A stretch of DNA of 64,000 bases from Oryzias latipes (taxonomy: Eukaryota > Chordata > Actinopteri > Beloniformes > Adrianichthyidae). Made by a program: the position numbers and the translations under genes. This document shows positions 39,788 through 53,434 of this stretch, one piece after another. A model generated the notes under the pieces. That model made no database searches and was not told the DNA's origin. It saw only the letters and a program-made list of their open reading frames with translations. Location of the stretch: the NCBI RefSeq assembly GCF_002234675.1, contig NC_019866.2:13917261-13981260 (forward strand). The letters run 5' to 3'. The first letter of the stretch is position 1. Every line of letters begins with the position of its first letter.

Positions 39788-42700
39788 TTAACCGTCAATG
39801 TCCCAGCTGAAGAGGTGATGCTTCACCAGCATGTCCTGCACTCCCTCCTTCAGAGGTTTCTGCTCTTTCTCCTGGAAACACGGAAAACCCAAAAATCACC
39901 AAACAACTTCAAAAAATGTGTCAGGGAAGATGTGAAACACAAAAAAAAAAGCTAACAAAACTGTCTGGTCACTAATGAATTAGACGAAAATGGATTTTTA
40001 AAGGCAAAAATGTCAATTACAAAGATGTTACATTACAACAGTCTGATGAGAACAATCAACTGTATCCACGAGAATAAAGTTTGTGCAAAAGCAGATCAGA
40101 TCATTTATGCATCATCACAGACAAAAGGTTTAATCAAGATAAAGATTTTTTTTCTGTGGCAGCTAGTTAGAGAAACATTTGAAAACATTAATTTCCATTT
40201 TCTGTAGCAGAATGAAACCGGACGCCTCATCTAGTGGAGCAGAGCTCTATGGAGGAGGACTGTGATGACGTCCTTCACTCACCTCTTTCTTCTCAGGAAG
40301 CTCACAATCTTGAGAGAGACTGAATGCAAACTTTGATAAGACCCTGCAGAGCAAAGAATAACCATATTACTGTTCATCATCGGTTAGTCTGATTATATCA
40401 AAAACAAATCCATTCCTTAAATGCACCAAATAAATATTACAGATTGACAAATAGGCTCAGTGCTAAATATCCTGCTGACCAACAGACTGAATGCTTCCTC
40501 ATCCTTAAGAAAAAGAATTTAAATGCAATGCTGAAGGGAGAAATATTGGTCTGCTAGTCTGAAAGGATATTCTCTGAGCTAAGTATGTTTGGCAGTTTCT
40601 TCAAAATGTTATTTTTGGCAGAGTTCGCATCAAAGCTGGGAAATCAACATTTTTTTTATTCTGGAAATGCAAACAATGACTGCTAGAGTGTGAAGGGAAG
40701 ACACCCCACATGAAACATTTGGATTTGTTTAGCTAAAATAAAGACGATGCTTTTAAAAAACAAATTAAAATCATGCATTACTCTTCAATGATCTGACGTA
40801 TTTTCCAGGTAACAGATTTGATGAGCCATTGTTGAATCGTGTGTTGAATACCTGAGCTCGCACTTGATCTGCACCCATCCAGGACTGCGAAGGAACGACC
40901 ACGGGTGATACCACTTTTCTACAGCCGCCATGCTGGAGCACAAAACCTCCAACCATAAGTGCAGCACCTGCTCACTGAAGAAACATGTGGAAAGGTCTAG
41001 AAGTTCTCACCAGATTAGACAACGACAAAACATCGACAGGTTGGACAACTCACTTAAGGCCGACGCAGATAAGAGACCTAAACTTGACGTCCATCTGAGC
41101 GTGTGCGGAGTCGTGGCTCATGTTGACAGACTGCACTGCCTGAAAATAGACAACTGGTTCACTTCAGTGTGCCATTACACTAAAGGGTTTCTAACAGTGA
41201 TTACATGTATCCACTTACTCTGTATAACAGCTCCTCTGGAGTGAGTACTTTCCCATCTTCATCTAACCTAATAAATGTCAAACACAAGGGCTTGTCATGT
41301 CCAATGCTGGACCATTTATAAACAATAGGTACACTAAAAACAGTTCTGAGTTACCGGTAGGTTTTACAGAGAACCAGTCTGGAGTAGACAGAGTTAAAGT
41401 CTCTCTCAACCTCTCGACTGGCAGCCTGACAAAAGAAAAAAAAAAAGACAAAAACAGTCAAATGGTTTCACTTTCATTTGATATAAACCATAGAGCTGTT
41501 AAGCAAAGATGAATGTGTTTAATGTGTTTATTATAGTTCCAATCACGCACCATATGCAGAACTTTCAAAAAAAAAAAAAAGTGTGGTGATGCGGTTATCG
41601 TCACACCCCTAATAAACCACGGAAGATTCAAATGAGGAAATATTGACCTCCTCTATGAACAGCCATGGGTGACAGGGTCCTCCCAGGATGGAGGGTTTTT
41701 TCAGTCCGTGCAGAAAGATGGCCTTCAGAGCGGGACACAGAGTCCCCCTGACCAGGTCTGTCACCGCCTCAGTGACCGAGTCATCGCCAGCTAGAGAGTA
41801 CTGGAGACACGAAACAGACGTCAACACCTGGAAGCTGTCCGAGTCGGCACAATAAAACCACAAGAAAATGCATTTCTACCTCTTTGCTTCTTTCATCCAG
41901 GATCTCCACAAACTTTGCTGGAAACCAACCTGAACAATAAAATAGTGTTCATAATAATAATATTTGTATGGTTGAATGTGCTTTCTAATCTAATATTTAT
42001 AATAAAGAGCACACACCTCTGAGTCCATTGAGCTCACCGACCCAGCAGTGTTCATCTTTTTGTGAGATGATCTGAGACAGGAACAGGAATGGTTTAGTGT
42101 CACATTGTTGGAGCACATAAATAGAAACACCAACAATATTTTCTTTACGATCATCTTGGTGGAACGGCTCTAAAGTTGTGACAGGTCGCAGCACTGCACA
42201 GCTTAGGTGGTTTTGTTTGGCATGCGGCTCAAAACTCACTGTGATGATGTCGTTCTTTCTGAAGCCCAGCTCGTCGTCATCGTGACGCTCAAAGTCCAGC
42301 AACGCTTTGGCCCGTCGCCGCCGGTAACGAGACACCACAAGGAAGGTTTCATGGTCTCGCTGGTGGCTCTCCATGGAATAATCTGGAGTGAGTTCCTGGA
42401 GCAACAGGAAGAACAATGTACGTGTTAAAAAGAGGCCAACTTCTTAAAGTTTTGTTGAATTGGTCGCATCAGGATGACACGGCGCGTGAACTCACAGCGC
42501 TGGAGTGACGCGGGTCTAAACAGTGGAAGTGCTCTGCAGTGCGAGCGATGGCCTCCCGAAGGGAAGCCACCAACTCAGTCTGCTTAATGTTCTTCGATTT
42601 CAGGGCTTCCGCCTCATCCTGGCCAAATAACAGAGACGTGAGAGTAGATCTTCTGCGCAGGGACTGTCTCCTCACCACCTGAAATCAATCCAGATGGGAC

Positions 42701-45700
42701 ACGGTGTTTATGGCTTCAATTTTCTGCCAAGACACCATGAAACCTTCTCCCAACACGTTCACAACAGACCTTGTTGAGATTGAGTGTTGTGTTGTTTCCG
42801 TTGTTGAGCTGCGCCTGTTCGTTCAGGATGTATGCAACGTGCTTGTGTCGCTGAGCTTCCACAGTTTCCTGCGATAATCCTCCTGCTAGCCTCATAGCCT
42901 CCCCGAGAACACTCGCCCCGTCTCTTAGCTGACTTGGCAAATCTGACAGAGTGTTAAAAATGGATGCAGAGTTCTCTGATGACACAAGCTCTTCCTCCTG
43001 GGATGTAAAGACAATTTTCAGAAAGATTAAAAAGAGACGTCTGACGTGGGTCAATTATCTAGCGGCAGCCGACTCCAGCTGTTAGCAGCCGTGACTCTCT
43101 TCCACCTAAATGCCTCCAACAACGGGGTTTCACACGGCAGGTGGTTTAGTGCCATCACCTTGATCTTCAGCATGCCCAGCGTGACCTGGAATAGAACCAG
43201 CGACCCCTGATAGAAGAGCAGATCCCAGATCCTCAGAAGCAGACGAATGTCCACCACACTGGCAAATGATGTCAGGAACCAGTGAAGTGTGATCAGCGAC
43301 AACTCTGCATTATGGGAAGCAATATAGTATGAAAAAGAAAACGCACGATACTTTCACTTAGGAAGAAGAAAATGACAATAATAGAACTAAAGGGAGGACT
43401 TGAAATTCTTACCTATGTCATGCTCCTGGAGGAGGTGGTCAATAGAAGGCAAGTACTGAATGATGAGCTGGCGTAGAACCCTCTGGTCTGCCTGGACTCC
43501 TAACAGAGTTGAGGAGAAGTAGGATGGAGGAAGGAGGTCTTCGATCAGGGCGCACATCATCCACAGAGCATCTTCTTCCTCCAGAAAGAGGAGCAGGCAG
43601 GAAATAACCTGGAAGGAGGAAACAAGAGCAAGACGAACAGAGGATGAAAGTGAAATCCTGTCAAAGACCAGCATACAGTGCTGGTGCGGTCGTACCATGC
43701 CTGTCCCCTGACAGTAGCCAATGTCTGGGTAGAGCCACGCAAGGCTCCGCAGAAGCCGCCTCAGTCTCGGCACTCCAACGCTGTTCAAGGTGTTGAAACA
43801 CGCGTTGGTCGGCATCGTCCGCAACAAGTCCTTCTCTATCTGAGGGGCAGAGATTTGCCAGAAACCAGAATGTCAGTGCGGTGCAAATGCCACCTCAAAT
43901 TTCTATTTTAACTGGAGCTAACATGGCATTCTTTATTTTAATAAAGACGAAAGCTCAACTCAGACTTTACTTTGTAGCTACGATAATAGAAATCTAAACA
44001 AAAGAAGTAGAGATTTGACCTGTTTGGACGTACTGCTGTCATCATTAGAGCTATTCTTGACTATTTCTTTGTAGGAGATCTCTGAAGTTCTCTTCTTTTG
44101 CAGCGCTCCAGACAGACGCATCCACAGCTAACAGAGAGGACACGTCTCAGTTATTGAACACAACCCTCCAAAGGCTGCTCCCAGTTTGGAGCCGTGGGTC
44201 ACGTTTACCCACCTGTGGCCTCATACTGTGAGGAATCCCACCAAGGACCAGGGAGCGCAGGCGCTCCGAGCGGGGAAGCACGGGGTCGATCAGATCCCAG
44301 GTGAGGTCGCCCACTGTGTGGTTGTGGGTGAACTCCAGGTGGGCTTGCCAGCGCAGTCGCTGCTGGGGGTCTTCCCGCTGTGGGGAACCCTCGGAGCCCA
44401 GGCAAGACTGGAGCTCCCCGTCATCTGAGCGGGAAAAGGGAAAACACATCTGATGTTGGTTTAATTGTTAAAAAATAAAAAAAGGGGATGCCTGTGTTCC
44501 AAAGAACACAAAATGATTTCAAAAAATAATCTCAGTTAAAACAACTACAATCAGTGGGGCTGCACAATATGAGGAAAACTCCTGATTTGTGATGTTAATG
44601 ATCAATATTGAGATGACGATATAACTTGTGATACAAGAAAAAAAATAGCAAAACAACTAAATAAATTATTTCCGTTTTACTGCAACAGTTTAATTTAAAT
44701 AAGAGTCACCATAACTTAAATTATACTTCAAATGACCCTAGTCTACATAGGAGGCGAGCATCAAACATCAAAGGACTCCATCCGATTAGTCAAATACATA
44801 AATGGATTCATTTGATTCATTATATACATCAAGCTCCGATAAGATTGTTTTAGCACATTTTAGCTCTACCAGGTTACCATTTATTACAACTTTTGCGATA
44901 TTGCACAGCTTGATATCCCGATAAGGTTAAATTTGCAATTTTTTGTACAGGCCTAACAATCAGTAAATATAAAATGTGAAGCTTTTAATACCAGTAGCTT
45001 TAATGAAACATCAGTACAAAAGCTGTGTATAAAAATAAAAAAACATTATTAAAAAAAGAGAGAGGAGCCTGAACAACTGTTTGGGTCACACAAACTTAGT
45101 TGGTGTACATTATTCCCTTATATCCAGACAAGGATTTCATTCTCCTCGATTCATGAACTGCACAAATACATCATTTATTAAGCGGCATAAAAAAAACAAA
45201 GCTGGTTTTGGAGAATAAATACTTTCAGTGTTGACTTTGAAGCCAAACTCATCGTACTGAATTTCAGGCTGGTCTTTGGGATCTTTCTGTGGAGACAGAA
45301 GAAGCAGATTTCATTCTTGCTCATCCGAAAAGAACCACTTTCAAGATTGCAGAAAATGATGACAAAAAACCCAAATGATGCAACATTTTGAGGTGTTAAA
45401 GGTAGCAGTGGAACAGTCATTTCCTGAATAAAAACTATTCTAGTCAATATATTCATCGCACATTTGCAATATAAGTCAAAGGAAAATATGAGAACATTTG
45501 ATTCTGCTTCATATCCACAGAAGTTGCTTTATATTTCAAAGTGATGCATTTTCGTCACACTGAAGCTTTGATCAGGTTGATATGTTTTACAGCTCGCTAA
45601 AGATACATGTGGGTAAAATGTTTAAAATAGGATTCTCACTTGATGGTATTTGGCCAAAATATCCTGAGGCCACATGCTTGGAGTGAGAGCAGAAAACGGC

Positions 45701-45822
45701 CCCCCAGGAGCTGGCGTATATGTACCTAACGGGGGTACAAAACATATGAAACTGTGAAAAAAAAGAAAGAAAACATCTCTTGGATTGAGACTAAACAGGC
45801 AAAACTAATTCTTACCAGACAT
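39788..45822 (-). CDS. sgsm3: Small G protein signaling modulator 3
   Basis: A Rab-regulating protein with TBC, SH3 and RUN domains; the mammalian protein acts on Rab5/RAP-type GTPases, binds connexin-43 and merlin, and affects membrane traffic. Twenty coding exons on the minus strand run from 45822-45816 (MSG) to 39871-39788, including 45725-45640, 45286-45223, 44424-44213, 44127-44020, 43839-43696, 43608-43413, 43304-43159, 42997-42770, 42678-42496, 42395-42240, 42071-42017, 41929-41880, 41800-41648, 41425-41355, 41267-41219, 41139-41054, 40974-40852 and 40343-40283. They total 2,262 bases (753 residues; human about 749) with consistent phases. The TBC domain spans about 110-321, with arginine finger R121 (IPHSMRPQ) and glutamine finger Q203 (YCQGTG), so GAP activity is plausible. 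SH3 is about 489-540 ([15 protein letters not shown]...GWFPAKF), RUN about 555-720, and the C-terminus [13 protein letters not shown]. Firm orthologue. Confidence 0.97.
44555..44955. mobile_element. hAT-like non-autonomous element in sgsm3 intron
   Basis: A 401-bp element flanked by exact 8-bp ACAATCAG at 44547-44554 and 44956-44963. The ends TGGGGCTGCACAATAT and, reversed, TAGGCCTGTACAA are imperfect inverted repeats. The interior has the GATATTG/GATGACGATAT words of a common fish family. It codes for nothing. Confidence 0.75.
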
Positions 45823-48600
45823 ATTTGAGGAGTGAATGGCTTTGACACGGATAAACTACAGAAGAAAGCACATCAATTGACAACCACACTGTGGAGGAAA
45901 CAAAGAGTTAAAGTCAATTGTCAGACTGCTTTGACAGCAAACAGACTATGGAGTTTCCTAAATGTTTTTGAAGGATTGTAAAGAGTTTTTATCCCTCCAT
46001 TCTGCTTCAAAGACAGTTGCATTAAGTGTGATCCCATTTTCAGCTGTTTTGTCCCCAACAACTGCACTTATTTCATTTACGTTTTGCATAACTCACCGCT
46101 ATAGCAGAAGAAAAATCCACAAGAATGAACCAGCACTTTAAATCTGCAGAGTCCTGCTAACAGATCCAGAAGCTCTAAGTTACTTTAATGAGCTGAGAGA
46201 ATCAAATAAATAATCTCAGTAGACAACAGCTCTCTCTGTGTCTGCGAGTTTTAGAGAAAACATGCCTTCTCAATTTTGTGTTACTAAACAGTCATATGAC
46301 TCATGACATCAAATCCACAACAAAGAGCCTACTGATTACACATTATTTGTTTACTGGACAGTACTCTAGTTAATGTGAATACACTTCATTTTAATGTGAC
46401 GCCGTTATACACCCACAATTAGGAAAATCAAAAGCTTCACTAGAACAGTTGTGAGCCCACGAACCATCAGAACAAAAGACGACAAAATGCAAGTATTGAC
46501 AAAATATACAGCAAAAGACTCATGTAGCTACAACAAAAGGACAACTCGCACTTAGAAAAGGAGGCTCACCGGCGCGCAAATATCCTGCCAAAGTGACTCA
46601 CTCCTGCAGCGGGCTTTCCGTTTTTGAAGAGGGAATTAGGAATTACCAAGGAGAAATCAATTTAAGGTCGGGAGGATGGCCAAGTGCTTTCAGAGAAGCT
46701 CTGCGTGAAACTCAGGGGAGTGCTGAGACGTTCAAGCTATGCCCCTGCACAAACCTAAACACTTTAATCACTCGCCAAAATAAAATAAAAACACCCCAGC
46801 ATCAATAAAACCATCCTCAAAACTGTTGCCCATATTGATGGCGCAATAGAAAAATTCCACCAATAATCCGAATCAACTGACCTCAATTAGGCTCCCGTTT
46901 GGAATTCTTAAGTACTTAAAAAACAAAAAATTAAAAGAAAGAAATATTTTTTTCCCCCCTCCCTCTGAGTTGTGAGCTGGACCGTTGGTTCCCCACTTCC
47001 CAACATCCATCTCTATACGCGCTCTCCCACTAGCTTACAGTCCCAACCTAACATTAGTGTTGCAACAAAAATGGCCAGCAATATCAAAGCTATCCAGAAT
47101 GGAGTGCAGCAGAGATCTTGTAGTTTGCACTTCACAGCTACAAGCTTTTTTTAGCTGTTTTTTTTTTTGTCTGCTCCGATTCACAAAGATTTAAATAAAA
47201 AAAAAAAACTCAGAAATGCAATTTCAAGATATATGTCATCAGAAAACTGCTATACAAGAAAATGTTAAAAAGACCCAAAACTCAATTTGTAAAGAAAAAC
47301 ATGCATCTTTTTCCAGTCAATTATGCATCAACATTCATTTATTATGCTTACTAATATTTATATTCACAATTTATGTTTTACTTTAACATTATTAAAAAAA
47401 TTAAAAATAGTATCAATTATTCAAATATAAAAGCATATATTTGCTTTTTAGTAGTACATTCAGGCCAGTATATTTATATAACGATGGATCAACTGAAGCC
47501 CTTTAAAATCTAACCATCCGAATTTGACAGGAGTGGCTTTGACATCTCATGTTTGCACAGATACCAACACCCTGCTGCACTAACAGTAGTAACATCCTGC
47601 TTTAAAAGGCAGGTCAATAAAGGTGTCGTGCACAAACTCTTCAAGGAAAATCGAGACTTGTTGGGCCTCCTGGGAGCCATGGCAACGTGACCTCTGTCTT
47701 CCACTGCACCACCTCCAGTCAGTTCCTGGCAATTACCACAGTAGTGGTGACTCATTTCTCTCTCGGAACACAAACAGGCGCTCACGCATCCCATAGACCA
47801 CCCCTTCCTCAACATAAAAGGAATATAAACTCATATAAAACTAAGGAACATCGATTCTTTGCGAGGAAGCAATGATTTGTGGGTGATATTCTCGTGACAC
47901 AACAAGAAGCTCCTGATCATTAAACATACGAAAAGCCGAGACACATGCTGATGAACATATTATGTCTACTTTTTTTCGCATGCAAAGAAAGAAAAGAGTT
48001 AACAGCTGTTTAGTTCAGGGTACGTCTGGCAACACACGGAGAAATTACTGATTAAATCAACTACGTGTCGTGTCCACCAAATCGTAGAATAGAGGCGTCA
48101 TAAACCGGTAAAAATAGCACCAAACATCTTACGTACAGTTATGGGTTGGCTTCTTCTCTATCAGCCCTAAGTGCTACATTTAGCTCTAAGCTAACAGTTC
48201 CAATCCAAACACAGCCATTTGATGCTGTCTGCTAGCATAACTTACCGTGACATTATTATTGCAAAAACACGAGGATATGATGGTTTGGGGTGAACGCTCT
48301 TGCAGTCGTTGAATACGTAAAACGCATTTTTTGTTTAACAATATCCCCTCGTTCAATTGATGATTGTTTTACGTTGTACACCTGCTACACACGACGTGTC
48401 ACTTCGAAGTATCCATACGCCACCAAAGGTTTTCCTCATTCCTATTCCTGCTTTGAAAATAGTTCCACATCCCCGGAACTACATGCCCTGATAAGATATT
48501 CATCCGCAAGGAATATGTGACGCAGGCGCTTGACGTGTCCGACTTGTTCCATTCATTCTTAATAAGCAACTGGCTGCTATGTAATCAAGCCAGCTCAGTA
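45823..48600 (-). promoter_or_regulatory. sgsm3: sgsm3 5' UTR introns and promoter side
   Basis: The ATG exon is preceded on the minus strand by a likely acceptor (CTGTAG, near 45,858). Good donors that could close non-coding first exons are GTAAGT after TGTCACG (about 48,245) and GTGAGC after GCGCGCCG (about 46,570). This suggests one or two alternative leader exons and a start site between about 46.6 and 48.5 kb. It is inference from splice consensus only. No coding exon seen. Confidence 0.35.
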
Positions 48601-51274
48601 ATGGCTGGCACGATTTTTAAAAGTACGTAAATAGACTTTTTATTATATTATGTTTAAAACTGTGATCATACTTTTTTTTTGAAAATCTATATTTTGCTAT
48701 CTTTTTCCCCCTATATAACGTAAAAATACTTAAATGGATCCGTTTTGTTTAATTTTTCTTCTTTCATTTTTTGTATAAGCTTTATTTAAAAACATGACCG
48801 TTGACAATATTTTAAAAGCTGTAGTACAACTCAAATCAAATATTAATACAATTTGACAACATAGATGGAATTTAATCGAATAAAAGAGCAAAAATCCCTA
48901 AATGGAACATGCAAATATTAAAGTAAATAAAAAAAGGTTTCAGCTTAGATCACATGTTAAGATTGTACTAACCATTTATTTTTGTTTTATTAACGTTTTT
49001 TGAAAGACCTCAATTAGTCCATTTTGTTAAGTATGATAAATAATTTTATTTTTTAGGTTTCTATGTGTATCAACATGTGTTTATTTTGGAAAAAACAGTT
49101 ATGTTTAATGATAATATTTGTAACTAAAAAACCTGAGTGTACTTCTTACTTTCTCATCATATGGAAAAACCTACACTGCAATCAGAATAATGAAACAATG
49201 CCCCCCCCCCCATCTCTGCATTTATTGATGCATGACAACAGCATAACATGGATGTTGGAGCTGTTAATGTCACACAGTGGGAGTCCTGAATTTTAATTTC
49301 TTGTTTGCCTGCGTGGATCTGATTTGTTACACAGCCTTCCAAATGATAATCCTTTAAAATTCTAATCACTTTGTTCCTTGAACTAATATAACCAGTCACA
49401 GTTAAAGAACTGAGCAATTTATTTCTGCTTTCCTGATTCACATTTTGCTTTTTGCCATTTATTATTATTTTTTTTTTACAAGACATCATTCAAAAATACA
49501 TTTTCCTTTAATTAAAAGATTCATGCATCGTGCCCAGTGTCTCATTTTCAAACTGGTTCCTCTCCTTCGGGATGCGGACAGAAGTATGACACCGCTCCCT
49601 TTCTGACCCTCTTACCGAGCTTGAGCTCACAGTGAGCTGCATCCTGCCAGGATGACTCACATCATTAAAAATGCTGAAGCCATCAAACTTGCCCACAACT
49701 CGCTGGCCAAAAAGCACAAACACCTAAATAAGCTGTCGTGTCACCACACCACATCATTCACCTACATTTTGCCTCAAATTTACCCTGAACTCCACCTCCA
49801 CACCTGTCTGGCTGTCCCCTTCGTTGTTTGCAGAATCATCTGCTCTGTCAAACAAGTATTAAATCTTACACTGCGGTTACCATGACGTCAGGCAGAGGCA
49901 GAGAGGGGAGGGGGGATGCTGACATATGAGAGAGGGGACGGACAGACATCGAAGAAAGACACGTAGGAGGGGAAGAACAGAGCTAACGAATACAACAGAT
50001 TATAAAAGAATAATTTAAAAAAAAGATTCAACGAACAAAATGTAAATGGATGAGGCAAAGAAAGAAGAAAAGGGAGAAAAACTTTTTTTTTTTCTAAAAC
50101 AACAAATCGAAAAAACATGTTTTTGAGCAATTTTTGTCTGCTTGAATTAAAAACATAAAGATGTTTTTCATTCTTAAACGCGTTCCAATCAATGTAACCA
50201 CAATGACAAAACTCACACGACCACTTGTTCACATCAGATCCATTTGCTGCATTCCTGCAGTTTTTTCTTCCGGACAGAAGATAGCACTGTTGCATTGCAT
50301 CACATTGTTCATAGTAATTGCATGAGCGACGTGTGCACCCATTAGATGTTCCTCCAGATCTGACCGGGGAGGATTTGAAAAATGATTTGTGAGTCTGCAG
50401 GGTTTCATGCCATTATATTTAAGGTGAATCAAGCTGAAACTATTCATCTAAAGCACAAACAGGAATACTGATCTTCATTAAAGTTGCTGAGGGCAGCCTT
50501 GCAGCACAACGGCCAAGTTTATTTAACGTCCATGATGTGGCCTCTGCCCTTGACATCAATTAGTTCATATATGCAAATAAGTCTAGGGTAGACTGAGCAA
50601 GTCCTAGTCTCTGGGGTTGCATTGTGGTTCTTTTTCACAGCTGTTTCTCCCGTCTCGGAGGGCTTATTTAATTTTAAGAAAGACTGAAGTTAAAAGGGCG
50701 AGGGGCTCTGTGGTTACATATTGCAGCAGCAAGGGATTTCTCTTGGGTGCCGTAATGAGAGTCATATTTGTGACTTTGTGTTTTCAATCTATACTGCATG
50801 TAAGTGGATTTGTGTTATACTTAAACCTGCACCCGTAATCTCTTTCTGGATCCATATAAAGAAGAAAACCTATTAAAATCCACTCATTTCCTGTGCTTTT
50901 GTTTCTAATTTCTTGGGCCACTGATCAAAAGTGACATGGGCACATTAAAAAAAAAAGTGTAGCATTACCTATTTAATATTCAACATAGTTCTATTTAAAA
51001 CTTCCTTATGAGCTCTATCGTTCTGGTCCTTTATGGAAATGGAAGGAAGTCGATTCGATGTAAGAGAGGTGACTTTGATGAGTGATGCAAAGGTTAAAAA
51101 GGACAACCAAAGCCGAATACAAATACAGAGGAAGGAAGTGACTTGTGCTTAACAAAGTCAGATTTAGATATGTGTCCAAATAGAAGGGCAGGGTTCACAA
51201 AAGTTTGTTTCACCAACATATTAACCCCATATATGCAACAAACCACTTTGGCTCAAAAAGTACCTTTATTTATC
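48601..51274. other. Spacer, nothing recognised
   Basis: A/T-rich DNA. A C run at about 49,201-49,210 is the only simple repeat noted. Open frames of 70-135 codons (for example near 49,900-50,295) are low in complexity or lack splice context and family motifs. Confidence 0.45.
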
Positions 51275-51282
51275 ATCTATAC

Positions 51283-51734
51283 CACATGTGTCAAACTCAA
51301 GTCCCGTGGGCCAAATGTGGCCCTCCATGTCTTTTTCTGTGGCCCTCAAGAGGCCCTCATCAAAGTTTTTAATTTCTTAAAATAAAAAATAAAATGGGAG
51401 TGTATTTATTCATATCTAGGGGGAATTGGACTTGAAATATCTAATTGGGCAACTCATACATTAGGACTTAAACACTGTCCATATAAACTAACCTGACAGA
51501 ATCAAATGTAAAAGGATTTATACTAGTATAACACAACGCAAACACATGTTTTCTATGCAACTGTAATTATCACTTTAAAAAGTTATAATAAATAAATATT
51601 GAGTTATTTAACATTAAGGAGTAGTAACATTTATTTTTCATTACATTTAGTTTCATGTATAAGTTATATCTGGCCCTTTGAGGACAGACACTATGCTGAT
51701 GTGGCCCTCGGTGAAAATGAGTTTGGCACCCCTG
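51283..51734 (-). mobile_element. hAT (Charlie-like) non-autonomous element
   Basis: A 452-bp element bounded by exact 8-bp duplications ATCTATAC (51275-51282 and 51735-51742). Read on the minus strand it starts CAGGGGTGCCAAACTC and ends GAGTTTGACACATGTG, 12 of 16 end bases being inverted copies. Subterminal words GGGCCACATC and TGGCCCACGGG are typical of this fish and mammalian hAT group. No transposase. Confidence 0.88.
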
Positions 51735-51742
51735 ATCTATAC

Positions 51743-53434
51743 GAAAGCAAAAACATTCGTTTTTTTTCCTATCTGGAAAAAAAAAACGAGGCCTCAAGGG
51801 GTTAACATTAAAAAACAATTGCAATTATTTTTTAAATGATCACAGAACAGCTTGGTATGTTGGTAACAGCTTAAAATTATTATTGATTTTTGTAAAACAC
51901 AAGACAACCGCATGAGGCCCATTGAAAACACGGCTTAACGATGGTGTGTTTAGTGCTAAAACATATTTATTTATTTACTACATGATAAAAGCGGCGCTAT
52001 AAAAGTCGTTCTATGTGTGTTTTGTAGTCATGAATAATTGCAGCAGTGTGTTGTTTCACCTCTTCTGCTTTGGTGGAAGAGCAGCCAGCTTTTGACTTCA
52101 CATGACTCACGTGTAGTGATGATGAGCGGCACGAATCCTTCCGATGAATCCTTCCGACCTCCCATCACCCCTTTTTAGACAAACTGCATGATGCTCATTA
52201 ACCTGTTAGTCTGCAGAGAATATAAATCATATGAATCTAGTGCATGTTCATGTGTTCAGATTACAAAGATAGTTTGATAGACTTTCTTCCTTTCCTTACA
52301 AGCACGTATTTAAAACCTGTTGAGTTTATGTTACACCATCTACCTGTAAGATTGTCAATCTTTTCTACAAAAAAAAGCAAATTCCTTTTCTTTCTTGGTG
52401 TCTCTGGATGTAAATGCTAAGTAAAGGTGTTTAAAAACCTCACTAATTCAAACATGTTTATGCACAGTTTGTGTATGTGCGCGTGGGAGCATCTGGGAGG
52501 TTTGTATCTGTTGCTAAGTGCTTGATAAGAGGATAAAAGAGCAAAGCGTCCTTGATCCGCACACAGACTTATATTACTGCTGCACTGATAGGGTGCTGAC
52601 TTCTTATGCATCGGCAGTAAAGACAGTGACTATACCAACACTTTGTAAAAGGGAATCAGGCCCTTTATGAGTAAAACGTATAATAATAATGCACGTGTTG
52701 GAGGAAGGCGATCAGTCTCCAAAATTGCCATGGGCTAAATCCAGGGCTGGTACTTTAGGATTGTTATTACCATAACAATGATGAGGTCTTAACATAATCT
52801 AGTGAGGGTCCTTGGGCAAAACTACTTCCTACCTAACCTGTGAGAGACAATGAAACGCATGTCATGCCGGTTCAGACGTCGCCCAGCCAAACAAGGTCTG
52901 CGTCAGGTGATGGGGAACCCCTAAGGTAGAGGAGTGACCACAGCTGATCCAAGACCTCAAATATCTCAGTCCAAAATATCATCAGATTGCAACACTTTGA
53001 AGAAAAAGAAAGAAATAGAAATAAGATACAACTTTTCTACTTTTGCCATCATTTATTGAGCACCCGTTTGTCATTAAATGACTAGAAAATTGATTCAGCT
53101 TGCCTTACTTGGTAAAATGTAGGTAAGATACACCTGTGTCGTCATAGCTCAAATCAAAAGTTAATCAAAACCTTATTTACAGCATCAAAAAACAGTAAAC
53201 ATTTCCAATAACTCTTGATCAATCATCGTTTTGGTTTATCATCTTACACTCTGGGATGATATTTCTTCATTTTATAGAATGTACATTGACACTGTCTGTG
53301 TATCTGAAAAGCTAATTTAAAATCAAATATGAGTTGAATACTATTAGCATTGCTATAAATAGTACAAAACAGACACAGAACTCGCCTTTTTTTACTTATC
53401 ACATCATTCCTTCTCTTTTATCAATTTTGCTCTG
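51743..53434. other. Spacer, nothing recognised
   Basis: Unassigned A/T-rich sequence without repeats that I can name. Confidence 0.4.

Noticed and set aside
49888-50295. 136-codon minus-strand frame
   Set aside because: Hydrophobic low-complexity ending in a purine-rich complement; no gene features.
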